From Woeseiaceae bacterium (GTDB lineage: Bacteria; Pseudomonadota; Gammaproteobacteria; Steroidobacterales; Woeseiaceae), in assembly GCA_030066075.1 (NCBI GenBank), contig JASJCH010000011.1, positions 1 through 33,421 of the forward strand: 33,421 nt of DNA. The letters run 5' to 3'. Positions 1 through 10,022 of the stretch are shown piece by piece. Position 1 is the stretch's first letter; every line of letters begins with the position of its first letter. The notes under the pieces are model-generated. The model saw only the letters and a program-made list of their open reading frames with translations. It searched no databases and was not told where the DNA came from. Both the position numbers and the translations under genes were made by a program.

Positions 1-194
1 TGGGCTACGAGCAGCTCTACAAGGGCGAAGTCGTTACCGTTGCTGACGAAGTCGCGCCGGGCGGCCGCGGTCGCGCGCAGTACCGAGGCAGCGACTGGAA
101 TATCAAGAATGTGGGCGACTCCGCCATCACTGCCGGCGCCCCCGCGAAAGTCGTCGAGGTCGACGGCCTGACGCTCAAAGTCGAAGCTGAGTAA
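1..194 (+). CDS. NfeD family protein, C-terminal fragment (5' end outside window)
   Basis: This is the last 63 codons of a gene that begins upstream of the window, read in the frame of codon 3-5 and ending with TAA at 192-194. The translation carries the pattern of the NfeD C-terminal OB-fold domain: a glycine-rich turn, then YRGSDWNIKN, then SAITAGAPAKVVEVDGLTLK. That domain usually shows a G-x-W near its start and 'AGxxVxVxxVxGxxLxV' near its end. NfeD proteins are membrane partners of SPFH/stomatin proteins and are usually encoded directly beside them. Here the SPFH gene follows 20 bases downstream, which supports the call. The membrane segments expected upstream cannot be seen. Confidence 0.8.
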   Translation, partial: GYEQLYKGEVVTVADEVAPGGRGRAQYRGSDWNIKNVGDSAITAGAPAKVVEVDGLTLKVEAE

Positions 195-214
195 GCCAAA
201 CAAAGGAAACGGAA

Positions 215-1165
215 ATGGAAATGAATATGGACACCTCACTGATTGTCGCGCTGGCTGTTGTAGTCGTCATTGTCATCATCCTGTTCAAGACGGCCGTCAT
301 CGTGCCGCAGCAGAACGCGTACATCGTCGAGCGGCTCGGCAAGTTCGCTCGCAAACTCGACGCCGGTTTTCACATCCTCATTCCGTTCATGGAAAAGGTT
401 GCTTACAAGCACACGCTGAAAGAACAGGCCGTCGATATTGCCGAGCAGATCTGTATCACCAAGGACAACGTGCAGGTCGGCGTCGACGGCGTCCTTTACC
501 TGCAGGTACTGGAGCCGACCCGGGCGTCGTATGGCATCGGCAATTACATGTTCGCCATCGCCCAGCTCGCGCAAACCACGCTGCGTTCAGAGATCGGCAA
601 GATCGACCTCGACCGCACGTTCGAGGAACGCGGCACGATCAACGCCAACGTCGTAGCCGAACTCGACAAGGCGTCGGACCCCTGGGGCGTCAAGGTGCTG
701 CGCTACGAGATTAAGAACATCAACCCGCCGCATGACGTGCTCAGCGCGATGGAGAAACAGATGCGCGCTGAGCGTGAAAAGCGTGCCGTGATCCTGACGT
801 CCGAAGGTGAGCGCGACGCGGTGATTAACCAGGCCGAGGGTGACAAGCAAAAAGTCATCAAGGAGTCGGAGGCTGCCAAACAGCAGCAGATCAACGAGGC
901 GCAGGGTGAGGCAGAGGCTATCCTCGCCGTCGCCACGGCAACGGCCGAAGGTCTGCGCCGGGTTGCCCTGTCGCTGACGGAGGAAGGTGGCAACGAGGCC
1001 ATGCAGCTGCGAGTCGCCGAGCAGTACATCGGGGAGTTCGGCAACCTGGCCAAGACCGGCAACACCTACGTCGTGCCGGCCAACCTCGGCGACCTTACGT
1101 CGATGATGGCGCTGGCCACCGACATCGCCAAAGGCAAAAAAGGCCCCTCGGCCGGGGCGACTTAA
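215..1165 (+). CDS. qmcA: SPFH/Band 7 (stomatin-prohibitin) membrane protein, QmcA-like
   Basis: A 316-residue membrane-anchored SPFH protein, close to the length of E. coli QmcA (305). One N-terminal transmembrane helix (about residues 8-26) is followed by the Band 7 signature: VPQQNAYIVERLGKF, then DAGFHILIPF, then KEQAVDI. The second half is a long charged helix rich in Ala, Glu and Gln (about residues 170-250) that should form the oligomerising coiled coil. A good ribosome site (AAGGA, 203-207) precedes ATG 215. It lies immediately after an NfeD gene, the classic pair. Such proteins form ring-like assemblies in inner-membrane microdomains and often associate with FtsH-type proteases; the substrate here is unknown. 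The stop overlaps that of relA on the other strand by three bases, and the 3' end carries relA's terminator. Confidence 0.9.
   Translation: MEMNMDTSLIVALAVVVVIVIILFKTAVIVPQQNAYIVERLGKFARKLDAGFHILIPFMEKVAYKHTLKEQAVDIAEQICITKDNVQVGVDGVLYLQVLEPTRASYGIGNYMFAIAQLAQTTLRSEIGKIDLDRTFEERGTINANVVAELDKASDPWGVKVLRYEIKNINPPHDVLSAMEKQMRAEREKRAVILTSEGERDAVINQAEGDKQKVIKESEAAKQQQINEAQGEAEAILAVATATAEGLRRVALSLTEEGGNEAMQLRVAEQYIGEFGNLAKTGNTYVVPANLGDLTSMMALATDIAKGKKGPSAGAT
1136..1158 (-). terminator. Rho-independent terminator of relA, inside the 3' end of the qmcA gene
   Basis: On the minus strand, just past the relA stop, the sequence reads GCCCC-GGCCGA-GGGGC and continues into a run of six T (plus-strand A at 1136-1141). 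This is a five-base-pair all-GC stem with a six-base loop and a U tract, a canonical intrinsic terminator. It lies wholly within the last codons of the convergent qmcA gene, where it encodes Lys-Lys-Gly-Pro-Ser-Ala-Gly-Ala. Confidence 0.7.
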
Positions 1166-3294
1166 GCCTTTCTCTTAACGGCGATTACGTTCGGCAATTG
1201 TTCCAGCCGCGTAATCGCCGTGCTTAGTGTGGGCAGGTCCTTAATTTCGACACTGATGTCCATGACGGTTTGCAGCGACTTCCTGTCGGTGTGACTCGAG
1301 AGGTCGACGATACTGGCCTTTTCATCAGCCAGCACCGTGCTGATGTCCCGCAGCAGGCCCGTGCGGTCCTGGGCCCGCAGGGTCAGGTCGACGGTGTACG
1401 TTGCCGTGTCTGATTGTCCCCAGTCCACCTCGATGATGCGCTCCGGGTGGCGCCGGTTCAGTCCCAGGAAGTTGCCGCAGTCCTGGCGATGGATGGATAC
1501 GCCACGACCCTGCGTGATGTAGCCGACGATCGGCTCGGGCGGCACCGGGCGGCAGCAGCGAGCGAAGTTGCACATCAGGTCGCCGATGCCGCTGACCGCG
1601 ACTGTGTCCGAAGTCTTGCTCTTTTGCCGTGCCACGCGCCGCACCGGGTCGGGCTGGGGCAGGTCGGTGCCGCGCAGGTGCTGCAGCGCGTTCGCCACGG
1701 AGGCCGATGTCAGGTCACCGGCGCCCAGAGCGACACACAGCGACTCGGTGTTTTTGTGCTTGAGCTGCTTTGCAATCTCATCGGTTGCCACATCTCTGAC
1801 ACTTAGCCGCGACAACTCGCGATCGAGAATCTCACGGCCCTGGCGCTGGTGCTGGTCGCGATCCAGGTGCCGGAACCAGTTGCGCACCTTGGCGCGATTG
1901 CGCGGGCTGGCGAGGTAGCCGAGCTTGGCATTGGTCCAGTCGCGGCTGGGCTGCGGCTGGCCACCGGTGATGATTTCGATCTTGTCACCGTTCTGTACGT
2001 GATAGGTCAGCGGCACAATGCGACCATTCACCTTGGCGCCGCGGCAGCGGTGTCCCACCTGGGTGTGCACGTGATAGGCGAAGTCGAGCGGTGTCGCGCC
2101 TGCCGGCAACTCGACGACGTCGCCCTTGGGGCTGACACCGTAGACCCGGTCCTCGAAAACGTCGCCGCGGATCTGGGCCAGCAGGTCGGCATCGTCGCCC
2201 GTTGGTTCGAGCAACTGCCGCAGGAAGCGGATCTTCTGGTCAAAGGCGGCCGGCGTCCCGACGCCTTCCTTGTAGCGCCAGTGCGCCGCCACGCCAAGTT
2301 CGGCCTGCCGATGCATGTCGTGCGAACGAATCTGCACCTCGACCGTCTTGCCATCGGGCCCGACTACGGCCGTGTGCAGTGAGCGATAGTCATTGTCCTT
2401 CGGGTTGGCGATGTAATCGTCAAACTCGCCGGGCAGGTAGGGCCAGAGGTTGTGGACGGCCCCCAGCGCCGCGTAACAGTCCTTGACGTCGTCGACGAGG
2501 ATACGCACGGCCCGGATATCGTACAGGTCGTCGAGTCCCCGGTCCTTGCGCTGCATCTTGCGCCAGATGCTGTAGATGTGTTTCGGCCGTCCCGAGATTT
2601 CGGCGTGGATGCCTTGCTTGTCCAGCTCCTCTCGTAGCGTCGCTTTGACGTCGTCAATGAAACCGACGCGTTCCTCGCGCTTTTCCTTCAGCGCGGCGGC
2701 AATCTCCGCGTACTTGTCGGGCTCGAGGTAGCGGAAGGCCAGGTCTTCGAGCTCCCATTTGAGCTGCCAGACTCCCAGCCGATTGGCGAGCGCCGCGTAG
2801 ATTTCCCGCGTTTCGACCGCAATCGTCTGCTGCTCCTCGCGGCTCGCATCTTTCGCACGCCGCAGCCGGCATAGCTGCTCCGCAATCCTGACGAGGACCA
2901 GACGCGCGTCGCTGACCACAGCGAGCAGCATCTTCCTGAGCGCCTCCGACTGCCGCGCAGCGAGGGCATCGCCGGGCTTCCAGCCGCTGGCAAGTTTGAA
3001 ACGCCCGAGCTGCGTCAGGTCGAGAACAATTCTGGAAATATCCTGTAAACCGCTGTTTTCTAATTGCTTATGGCTAATGAAATCGCTGCGCACGAACGGG
3101 TACAGCCGTGCCGCGGCCAGCAAATCGGCGGGCAGGCCCAGGCTCGCCACGATGGCTTCGATGTCCCGGCCTTCCGCAGCGGCTGCCTGCACGTCGTCCG
3201 TGGGCGGCAGTGCGGCCAGCAGCGCATCGGTCTTGCCCCGGATATCGGCCTGATCGCTGCCGTTTGCAGGAATTTGTGGTTTGGAAGTCGACAT
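1162..3294 (-). CDS. relA: RelA-type GTP pyrophosphokinase (ppGpp synthetase)
   Basis: A 710-residue stringent-response enzyme that makes (p)ppGpp from ATP and GTP/GDP at the ribosome. Domains in order: an HD region without visible HD metal-ligand motifs (about 1-200), the synthetase domain (about 230-345), TGS (about 383-445, VYGVSPKGDVVELPAGATPL), a Cys-rich zinc-finger-like segment (MCNFARCCRPVPPEP), and a C-terminal ACT domain. The acidic EFDD motif at 290-293 is the RelA type; SpoT/Rel bifunctional enzymes carry RxKD there. The degenerate HD and the EFDD motif together indicate a synthetase without hydrolase activity. I chose ATG 3294 (MSTSKPQIP). The frame stays open to ATG 3342, but that extension covers the intergenic palindrome and does not look like a RelA N-terminus. 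No strong ribosome site is visible at either start. yebC is divergent and qmcA convergent. Confidence 0.93.
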   Translation of the reverse strand: MSTSKPQIPANGSDQADIRGKTDALLAALPPTDDVQAAAAEGRDIEAIVASLGLPADLLAAARLYPFVRSDFISHKQLENSGLQDISRIVLDLTQLGRFKLASGWKPGDALAARQSEALRKMLLAVVSDARLVLVRIAEQLCRLRRAKDASREEQQTIAVETREIYAALANRLGVWQLKWELEDLAFRYLEPDKYAEIAAALKEKREERVGFIDDVKATLREELDKQGIHAEISGRPKHIYSIWRKMQRKDRGLDDLYDIRAVRILVDDVKDCYAALGAVHNLWPYLPGEFDDYIANPKDNDYRSLHTAVVGPDGKTVEVQIRSHDMHRQAELGVAAHWRYKEGVGTPAAFDQKIRFLRQLLEPTGDDADLLAQIRGDVFEDRVYGVSPKGDVVELPAGATPLDFAYHVHTQVGHRCRGAKVNGRIVPLTYHVQNGDKIEIITGGQPQPSRDWTNAKLGYLASPRNRAKVRNWFRHLDRDQHQRQGREILDRELSRLSVRDVATDEIAKQLKHKNTESLCVALGAGDLTSASVANALQHLRGTDLPQPDPVRRVARQKSKTSDTVAVSGIGDLMCNFARCCRPVPPEPIVGYITQGRGVSIHRQDCGNFLGLNRRHPERIIEVDWGQSDTATYTVDLTLRAQDRTGLLRDISTVLADEKASIVDLSSHTDRKSLQTVMDISVEIKDLPTLSTAITRLEQLPNVIAVKRKA

Positions 3295-3314
3295 TTCGCG
3301 TAGCTTACGCCGGA

Positions 3315-3328
3315 TGCCTGTACAGGCA
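3315..3328. promoter_or_regulatory. Perfect 14-bp palindrome in the relA/yebC divergent intergenic region
   Basis: TGCCTGTACAGGCA reads identically on both strands. It sits between the divergent relA and yebC-ruvCAB-tol starts, 21 bases upstream of the chosen relA start. It is followed at once by a second small inverted repeat, ATAAC-C-GTTAT (3329-3339), and by TATCAT (3337-3342), which could serve as a plus-strand -10 box. Position and symmetry suggest a protein-binding site, but I do not recognise the regulator. Confidence 0.4.
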
Positions 3329-3398
3329 ATAACCGTTATCATACGCGCAGTTTTTGACCCGCAGGTTGCCGGGTCTGCTTGGGCAGAGCGTAGGACCG

Positions 3399-4142
3399 AT
3401 GGCAGGACACAGTAAATGGGCGAACATCCAGCACCGCAAGGGCGCCCAGGACAAGAAGCGCGGTAAGCTCTTCACGAAGCTGATTCGTGAAATTACCGTT
3501 GCGGCCCGCATGGGCGGCAGCGATATGGCTGCCAATCCCAGGCTGCGTCTCGCGGTCGACAAGGCCAAGGCGCAAAGCATGCCGAAAGACAACATCGAGC
3601 GTGCCGTCAAGCGCGGCGCGGGCGAACTCGACGGCGCCGATTTCAACGAAATTCGCTACGAGGGCTACGGGCCCGGCGGCACCGCCGTGATGGTCGACTG
3701 TCTCACCGACAACAAGAATCGCACGGTGGCTGCGGTGCGCCACGCGTTTTCCAAGCATAACGGCAACCTCGGCGCTGATGGGTCGGTTAACTACCTGTTT
3801 ACGCATGTCGGGCAATTGCTGTACCCGGCCGGAAGCGACGAGGACTCCGTAATGGAAGCAGCGATCGAGGCCGGTGCAGAGGACGTCATTGTCGAAGACG
3901 ACCAGTCGATCGAAGTGCTGACCGAACCGGGCGAGTTCGAAACGGTCCGCGACCAAATGGTAGGCGCCGGGTTCGAGCCGGACAACGCGCAGCTCACGAT
4001 GCGTGCCTCGACCAGCGCCGAACTCGGCCCAAAGGAAGCCGCCACGATGATCAAGCTTCTCGAAACGCTTGAAGACCTCGACGATGTCCAGGAGGTCTAC
4101 AGTAACGCGGACATTTCCGAAGACGTACTCGCACAGCTCTGA
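3399..4142 (+). CDS. yebC: YebC/PmpR/TACO1 family protein
   Basis: A 247-residue protein of the normal family length. It starts with the diagnostic [15 protein letters not shown] and continues with [17 protein letters not shown] and [21 protein letters not shown]. Members are reported both as DNA-binding regulators (PmpR) and, for TACO1 and bacterial YebC, as factors that help ribosomes through difficult stretches such as polyproline. I cannot tell which role dominates here. ATG 3399 is preceded by a closely spaced AGGA (3392-3395). The frame extends upstream to 3354, but the family always begins at MAGHSKW. It is the first gene of the run into ruvCAB, an order conserved in Pseudomonas and other gammaproteobacteria. 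Confidence 0.95.
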   Translation: MAGHSKWANIQHRKGAQDKKRGKLFTKLIREITVAARMGGSDMAANPRLRLAVDKAKAQSMPKDNIERAVKRGAGELDGADFNEIRYEGYGPGGTAVMVDCLTDNKNRTVAAVRHAFSKHNGNLGADGSVNYLFTHVGQLLYPAGSDEDSVMEAAIEAGAEDVIVEDDQSIEVLTEPGEFETVRDQMVGAGFEPDNAQLTMRASTSAELGPKEAATMIKLLETLEDLDDVQEVYSNADISEDVLAQL

Positions 4143-4150
4143 GGCTGCCA

Positions 4151-4672
4151 TTGACTGACCGGATTCGCATACTCGGAATCGACCCCGGTTCCCGATTCAC
4201 GGGATTCGGCGTCGTCGATTTTGTCGGCGACGCATCGACCTACGTGGCGAGCGGTACGATCCGGAGCCCGGACGGCAGTTTTCCCGAACGCCTGCGCAAA
4301 ATCTTCGAGTCGGTCGGCGAGATCGTCGCTGAGTACCGGCCGGGGGTTGTCTCCATCGAGAGCGTGTTCATGGCCCGCAACGCCGGCAGTGCGCTCAAGC
4401 TCGGCCAGGCGCGCTCGGCGGCGCTGTGCGCCACGTTCTCGGCCGACGTCGAGGTGTTCGAATACTCGCCGCGCGAGATCAAGCTTGCCGTGGTAGGGAC
4501 CGGCGCGGCGACCAAGGAACAGGTGCAGCACATGATCGTGTCGCTGCTGAACCTCGACGGCGCACCGGCCGCCGACGCCTCGGACGCGCTGGCCGCAGCG
4601 ATCTGCCATGCCCACCAGCGGCGGCTGCAGTCGAGTCTCGGCGGCGCTGACGTGATTGCGAATTTGCGATGA
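4151..4672 (+). CDS. ruvC: Crossover junction endodeoxyribonuclease RuvC
   Basis: A 173-residue Holliday-junction resolvase with an RNase H-like fold. The four acidic metal ligands can be assigned: Asp11 in ILGIDPGSRFTGFGV, Glu in VSIESVFMARN, and two Asp in the C-terminal ADASDALAAAICHAH. The length matches E. coli RuvC (173). The start is TTG 4151, with GAGG at 4141-4144 overlapping the yebC stop; family alignment leaves no room for another start. The end overlaps ruvA by ATGA (4669-4672). RuvC cuts the junctions that RuvAB migrates. No LexA-type box is visible in front of it, so it is probably expressed with yebC. Confidence 0.96.
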   Translation: MTDRIRILGIDPGSRFTGFGVVDFVGDASTYVASGTIRSPDGSFPERLRKIFESVGEIVAEYRPGVVSIESVFMARNAGSALKLGQARSAALCATFSADVEVFEYSPREIKLAVVGTGAATKEQVQHMIVSLLNLDGAPAADASDALAAAICHAHQRRLQSSLGGADVIANLR

Positions 4673-5256
4673 TCGGGTCACTGCGCGGCAAGCTCACGTT
4701 CAAGCAGGCGCCCCTGGTCGTCGTCGAGTGCCAGGGCGTCGGCTACGAAGTGGAAACGCCCATGTCGACTTTCCTCGACCTGCCCGCCGCGGGCGAGGAG
4801 CTCTTTCTGCATACCCATCTGCTGGTGCGCGAAGACGCCCAGACGCTGTACGGATTTGGCAGCGAGGACGAGAGGACGCTGTTTCGCACGCTGCTCAGGA
4901 TTTCCGGCGTCGGCGCCAAGATGGGGCTCGCCATCTTGTCGACCATGAGCGTCGCTGACTTTCAGCGCTGCGTCGAGTACGAAGACGCGGCTATGCTCGT
5001 CAAGATTCCCGGTGTCGGCAAGAAAACGGCCGAACGCCTGATCATCGAGATGCGCGACAAGATTGAGAAAACCGGTGGCGCGCCCGATGCGCCGCGCGTG
5101 ACGGTCGAGGCGTCGCCGCGCAGCGAGGCGGTCGATGCCCTGATGGCGCTCGGCTACAAGTCCGGCGAGGTCAACAAGCTCATCGCCTCGCTCGACACGG
5201 ACGGCCAGAGCGCTGAAGACATCATTCGGCAGGCACTGAAACAGGCGGCGCGCTAG
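4669..5256 (+). CDS. ruvA: Holliday junction branch migration protein RuvA
   Basis: A 195-residue junction-binding subunit that loads RuvB and holds the four-way DNA in a square plane. It has the N-terminal OB fold ([22 protein letters not shown]), the two helix-hairpin-helix motifs ([16 protein letters not shown] and [21 protein letters not shown]), a linker, and a C-terminal RuvB-binding domain ([19 protein letters not shown]). The ATG is inside the ruvC stop (ATGA), so translation is coupled. ruvB begins two bases after its stop. Confidence 0.97.
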   Translation: MIGSLRGKLTFKQAPLVVVECQGVGYEVETPMSTFLDLPAAGEELFLHTHLLVREDAQTLYGFGSEDERTLFRTLLRISGVGAKMGLAILSTMSVADFQRCVEYEDAAMLVKIPGVGKKTAERLIIEMRDKIEKTGGAPDAPRVTVEASPRSEAVDALMALGYKSGEVNKLIASLDTDGQSAEDIIRQALKQAAR

Positions 5257-5258
5257 TC

Positions 5259-6300
<1,042 letters not shown>

Positions 6301-6308
<8 letters not shown>

Positions 6309-6707
6309 ACCCTTCAACTGGCCGATACGCGTTTACTACGAGGACACGGACGCACAGGGCGTCGTGTACTACGCGAACTATTTTCGATTCATGGAGCGGG
6401 CCAGGACCGAATGGCTGCGGGCGTTGGGTATCGACCAGGTCGCGCTGATGGAGCAGGAACGTCGCATCTTCGTGGTCACGGAGACGCGGGCGGAGTTCCT
6501 GGTGCCGGCCAGGCTCAATGACCAGATTGTGGTGACGGCGCGGCTGGACGGCCTGACGCGCGCCACGTTCGACATCGAACAGAACATCTATCGCGAAAAC
6601 CTCGACGGGCAGCTGCTGCTCAAGGGGTCGGTTCGCGCCGCTTACCTGGATGCCGACACGCTGCGACCCAAGCGCGTGCCGGCATCGCTCTTCGAGGAAA
6701 ACAAGCA

Positions 6708-6711
<4 letters not shown>
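6301..6711 (+). CDS. ybgC: Tol-Pal system-associated acyl-CoA thioesterase YbgC
   Basis: A 136-residue hotdog-fold thioesterase. The signature [28 protein letters not shown] contains the catalytic aspartate of the 4-hydroxybenzoyl-CoA thioesterase-like family. E. coli YbgC hydrolyses acyl-CoA and associates with phospholipid-synthesis proteins at the inner membrane. Its gene leads the tol-pal cluster in most gammaproteobacteria, as here. The start overlaps ruvB by eight bases, and the stop overlaps tolQ through ATGA (6708-6711). Confidence 0.93.
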
Positions 6712-7394
<683 letters not shown>

Positions 7395-7395
7395 T

Positions 7396-7851
7396 ATGCC
7401 GACACCGTCGCAAAAGCGCAAACTGATGGGCGAGATCAACGTCGTGCCTTACATCGACGTGATGCTCGTACTGCTGGTCATCTTTATGGTGACCGCGCCA
7501 CTGTTGACCCAGGGCATCGAGGTCGAGTTGCCGAAAGCGGGGGCCGAGCCGATCGAGACCTCGGCGGAACGTCTGCCGCTCGTGCTGAGCGTCGACCAGG
7601 AGGGCTTCCTGTACCTGAATGTCGGCGACGACGAGGAGTCGCCCGTCGAGGCGCAGGAAGTCGTCGCACGCGTTGGCGCCGTCATGCGCAACGCGCCGGA
7701 AACGCCGATTCTCGTCAAGGCCGATCGTTCGGTGGCTTACGGCTACGTCGTCGGTGCGATGGTCTTGTTGCAACAAGGCGGCGCCGAAGATGTCGGATTC
7801 GTTACGGACCCGCTCGATACTTACCCGGTGAGGGAGCTCGAGACCGAGTGA
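7396..7851 (+). CDS. tolR: Tol-Pal system protein TolR
   Basis: A 151-residue ExbD/TolR protein: a short cytoplasmic tail (KRKLMGEINVVPYIDVMLVLLVIF), one transmembrane helix (about residues 18-38) carrying the essential aspartate of the proton path, and a periplasmic domain. I chose ATG 7396, with GGGAGG at 7385-7390, one base after the tolQ stop; a longer frame from 7327 would lie inside tolQ and does not resemble TolR. The stop overlaps the tolA start (GTGA, 7848-7851). Confidence 0.96.
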   Translation: MPTPSQKRKLMGEINVVPYIDVMLVLLVIFMVTAPLLTQGIEVELPKAGAEPIETSAERLPLVLSVDQEGFLYLNVGDDEESPVEAQEVVARVGAVMRNAPETPILVKADRSVAYGYVVGAMVLLQQGGAEDVGFVTDPLDTYPVRELETE

Positions 7852-8657
7852 CGCACAACGAACGCAATGTGATTCCGGTGACGATGGCGCTGCTGTTGCA
7901 CGTCATCGTGTTCGGTTCGCTGGTGTTCGCGTTTGACTTCCGTAGCCGCGCGACGCCCGCGGTGCCGCTGGCGCTGACGGCGACCCTCGTTACCGACAAC
8001 GCGGTTGTCATTCCACCGCGTGTGGAGGAGCCGCCGCCGCAGCCCGATCCGGAACCCGAACCGGATACGAGCGAACAGGATCGCATCCGGGCGGAAGAGC
8101 AGAAACGCCTCGAGGATGCGCGCGTCGAGCAGGAGCGCCTGGATCGCATTCGCAAAGCCGAGGAGGAGGCTGAGGCCGAGCGCCAGCGCCAGGCCCTTGC
8201 GGAGAAGCGCCGCCAGGAGGAGGAAGCGCGCAAGGAACGCGAGCGCCTGGCAGCCGAACGACAGCGCCAGGAGGAGATCGAGCGCCAGCGCCGCGAGAAC
8301 GAGCGCCTGCGCGCCGAGGCCGAGGCAGCCCGCCAGGCCGAGCTTACGGCAGAGAGCAATCGCCTGGAGGCGATGCAGGCGAACGCAAAGGCGGCGTACG
8401 TTTACGCCATCCAGCAGCGCATACAGAGCCGTTGGGTCAAACCGCCGACGGCCATTGCGGGCATCGAGTGCATCGTCAACATCCGGCAATTGCCAGGCGG
8501 TGAGGTGGTCGATGTTAGCATTGGGCGCTGCAACGGCGACGCGACGGTGCGGCGTTCCATCGAGACTGCGGTGTACCAGGCGTCGCCGCTGCCAAACCCG
8601 CCGGATCCGAGCGTCTTTGATCGCAACATCGTTTTGGAATTCAGGCCCAGAGACTAG
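7848..8657 (+). CDS. tolA: Cell envelope integrity protein TolA
   Basis: A 269-residue protein linking the inner membrane to the outer membrane. An N-terminal transmembrane helix (about residues 12-30, VTMALLLHVIVFGSLVFAF) contacts TolQR. A Pro/Glu segment (about 55-75) follows, then domain II (about 78-175), one long charged helix built from irregular Glu/Arg/Gln/Ala-rich repeats. The C-terminal domain III (about 180-269) carries AYVYAIQQRIQSRWVKPP and a TonB-like end with two cysteines (GIECIV, GRCNGD) that probably pair. It is much shorter than E. coli TolA (421 residues); the shortening is in the helical spacer. The start is GTG 7848, overlapping tolR. Confidence 0.93.
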   Translation: MTHNERNVIPVTMALLLHVIVFGSLVFAFDFRSRATPAVPLALTATLVTDNAVVIPPRVEEPPPQPDPEPEPDTSEQDRIRAEEQKRLEDARVEQERLDRIRKAEEEAEAERQRQALAEKRRQEEEARKERERLAAERQRQEEIERQRRENERLRAEAEAARQAELTAESNRLEAMQANAKAAYVYAIQQRIQSRWVKPPTAIAGIECIVNIRQLPGGEVVDVSIGRCNGDATVRRSIETAVYQASPLPNPPDPSVFDRNIVLEFRPRD

Positions 8658-8665
8658 AGGTGAGT

Positions 8666-9964
8666 GTGCGCAAAAAAGTCTTAGCCGTGGGACTGCTGCT
8701 GGCAGCCCTGGTCACTACCGTGGAAGCCCAGCTTGTCGTCGAGATTACCGAGGGCGTCAAGCGGCGCCCGATCGCGGTCGTGCCGTTTGCCTGGGAGGGC
8801 AACGCGCCGGAGATGCCGACCGACGTTGCCGCCGTCATCGGCGCCGACCTCGAGCGCAGCGGCCGCTTCCGGACGATTCCCGAGGAGGACATGCTGCAGA
8901 AGCCGGCCTCGGGCGCCGAAATGGACTTCGATGACTGGGCCATTCTCGACGTGGAGGCCGTCGTCGTCGGCCGCGTCCGCCAGACGGCCGAGAACGCCTA
9001 CAGCGTGCAGTTCCAGCTGTTCGACGTCTATGGGCGCAAGCAGCTCGTCGGCTATCGCATTCCGGCCAGCCGCGGCACGATGCGCCGCGCGGCGCACCGG
9101 CTCGCCGACATGATCTACGAGGAGCTCACGGGCATCGCCGGCGTGTTCGACACGCGTGTGACCTACGTGACGGCGGAAGAGCGGCGTGACGGCAAGCTTT
9201 ACTCACTGATCGTCGCTGACGCCGATGGCTACAACGAGCACAAGATCATGGAGAGCAACGACCCCATCATGTCGCCCGCGTGGTCGCCCGACAGTCGGCG
9301 CATCGCGTACGTGTCGTTCGAGGGCAATCGGTCATCGATCTTCGTGCAAACGCTGCGCACGGGTAACCGTGTCCAGGTGTCGAGCCGGGCTGGCGTCAAC
9401 GGTGCGCCGGCGTTCTCGCCCGACGGCCGCAAGCTGGTCGTCACGCTCAGCGACGCCGACGGGAACCTCGATATCTACACGATCGACATTGCAACGCGGC
9501 AGGCCAAACGCATTACCACGCATCGCGCAATCGACACCGAGGGCAGCTGGTCGCCTGACGGCCGCTACATCTATTTCACATCGGACCGCAGCGGCGGGCC
9601 ACAGGTTTACCGCGTGTCGGCCGATGGCGGTTCGGCAGAGCGCATTACGTTCGAGGGCAGTTATAATGCGCGCCCACGGATTTCCCCGGATGGCAAGAAG
9701 TTGGCGATGGTGCACCTGCAGAACGGCGATTACCGCATCGCGGTAATGGATCTCGACCGCCGGGACGTGCTGGTGCTGTCGGCGGGGCGACAGGACGAGT
9801 CGCCGAGTTTCGCGCCGAACAGCGACACCTTGATTTACGCAACCCGAACAGGGCAGAACGGCGTGCTCGAGAGCGTGACTGCCGACGGCCTGATTCGGCA
9901 GCGATTGAAGTCCGGGGACGGCGATGTTCGCGAACCGGTCTGGTCGCCGTTCCAGCGCTTCTAG
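8666..9964 (+). CDS. tolB: Tol-Pal system beta-propeller protein TolB
   Basis: A 432-residue periplasmic protein that binds Pal and the Tol machinery. It has a signal peptide (RKKVLAVGLLLAALVTTVEA, probable cleavage before QLVVEI), an N-terminal alpha/beta domain (KRRPIAVVPF, DLERSGRFRTIPEEDM), and a six-bladed propeller with repeated SPDG/SPDS strands (AWSPDSRRIAYVS, AFSPDGRKLVV, SWSPDGRYIYFTSDRSG, RISPDGKKLAMV, SFAPNSDTLIYAT, VWSPF). I prefer GTG 8666 because GAGG (8657-8660) sits at the right distance; GTG 8660 in the same frame would leave that site inside the start codon. Pal follows after 58 bases. Confidence 0.94.
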   Translation: MRKKVLAVGLLLAALVTTVEAQLVVEITEGVKRRPIAVVPFAWEGNAPEMPTDVAAVIGADLERSGRFRTIPEEDMLQKPASGAEMDFDDWAILDVEAVVVGRVRQTAENAYSVQFQLFDVYGRKQLVGYRIPASRGTMRRAAHRLADMIYEELTGIAGVFDTRVTYVTAEERRDGKLYSLIVADADGYNEHKIMESNDPIMSPAWSPDSRRIAYVSFEGNRSSIFVQTLRTGNRVQVSSRAGVNGAPAFSPDGRKLVVTLSDADGNLDIYTIDIATRQAKRITTHRAIDTEGSWSPDGRYIYFTSDRSGGPQVYRVSADGGSAERITFEGSYNARPRISPDGKKLAMVHLQNGDYRIAVMDLDRRDVLVLSAGRQDESPSFAPNSDTLIYATRTGQNGVLESVTADGLIRQRLKSGDGDVREPVWSPFQRF

Positions 9965-10022
9965 AGTAATATTTCAGACCAAGAATGGTTTTTAACTGAT
10001 TGTTTTCGCAAGGGCTTTGCAT

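Noticed and set aside
3295..3398. LexA/SOS box upstream of the ruv genes
   Set aside because: The palindrome has the wrong spacing for CTG-N10-CAG, and no other candidate was seen before ruvC or ruvA.
3339..4151. A 270-codon minus-strand open frame opposite yebC
   Set aside because: yebC is intact and conserved; the opposite frame has no recognisable features.
8086..8350. Low-complexity repeat array in DNA
   Set aside because: It is the helical spacer of tolA, where Glu/Arg/Gln-rich repeats are normal.
9965..10022. Terminator between tolB and pal (ACCA-AGAA-TGGT then TTTTT)
   Set aside because: The stem is only four base pairs with two A-T pairs; pal is normally co-transcribed or has its own promoter.
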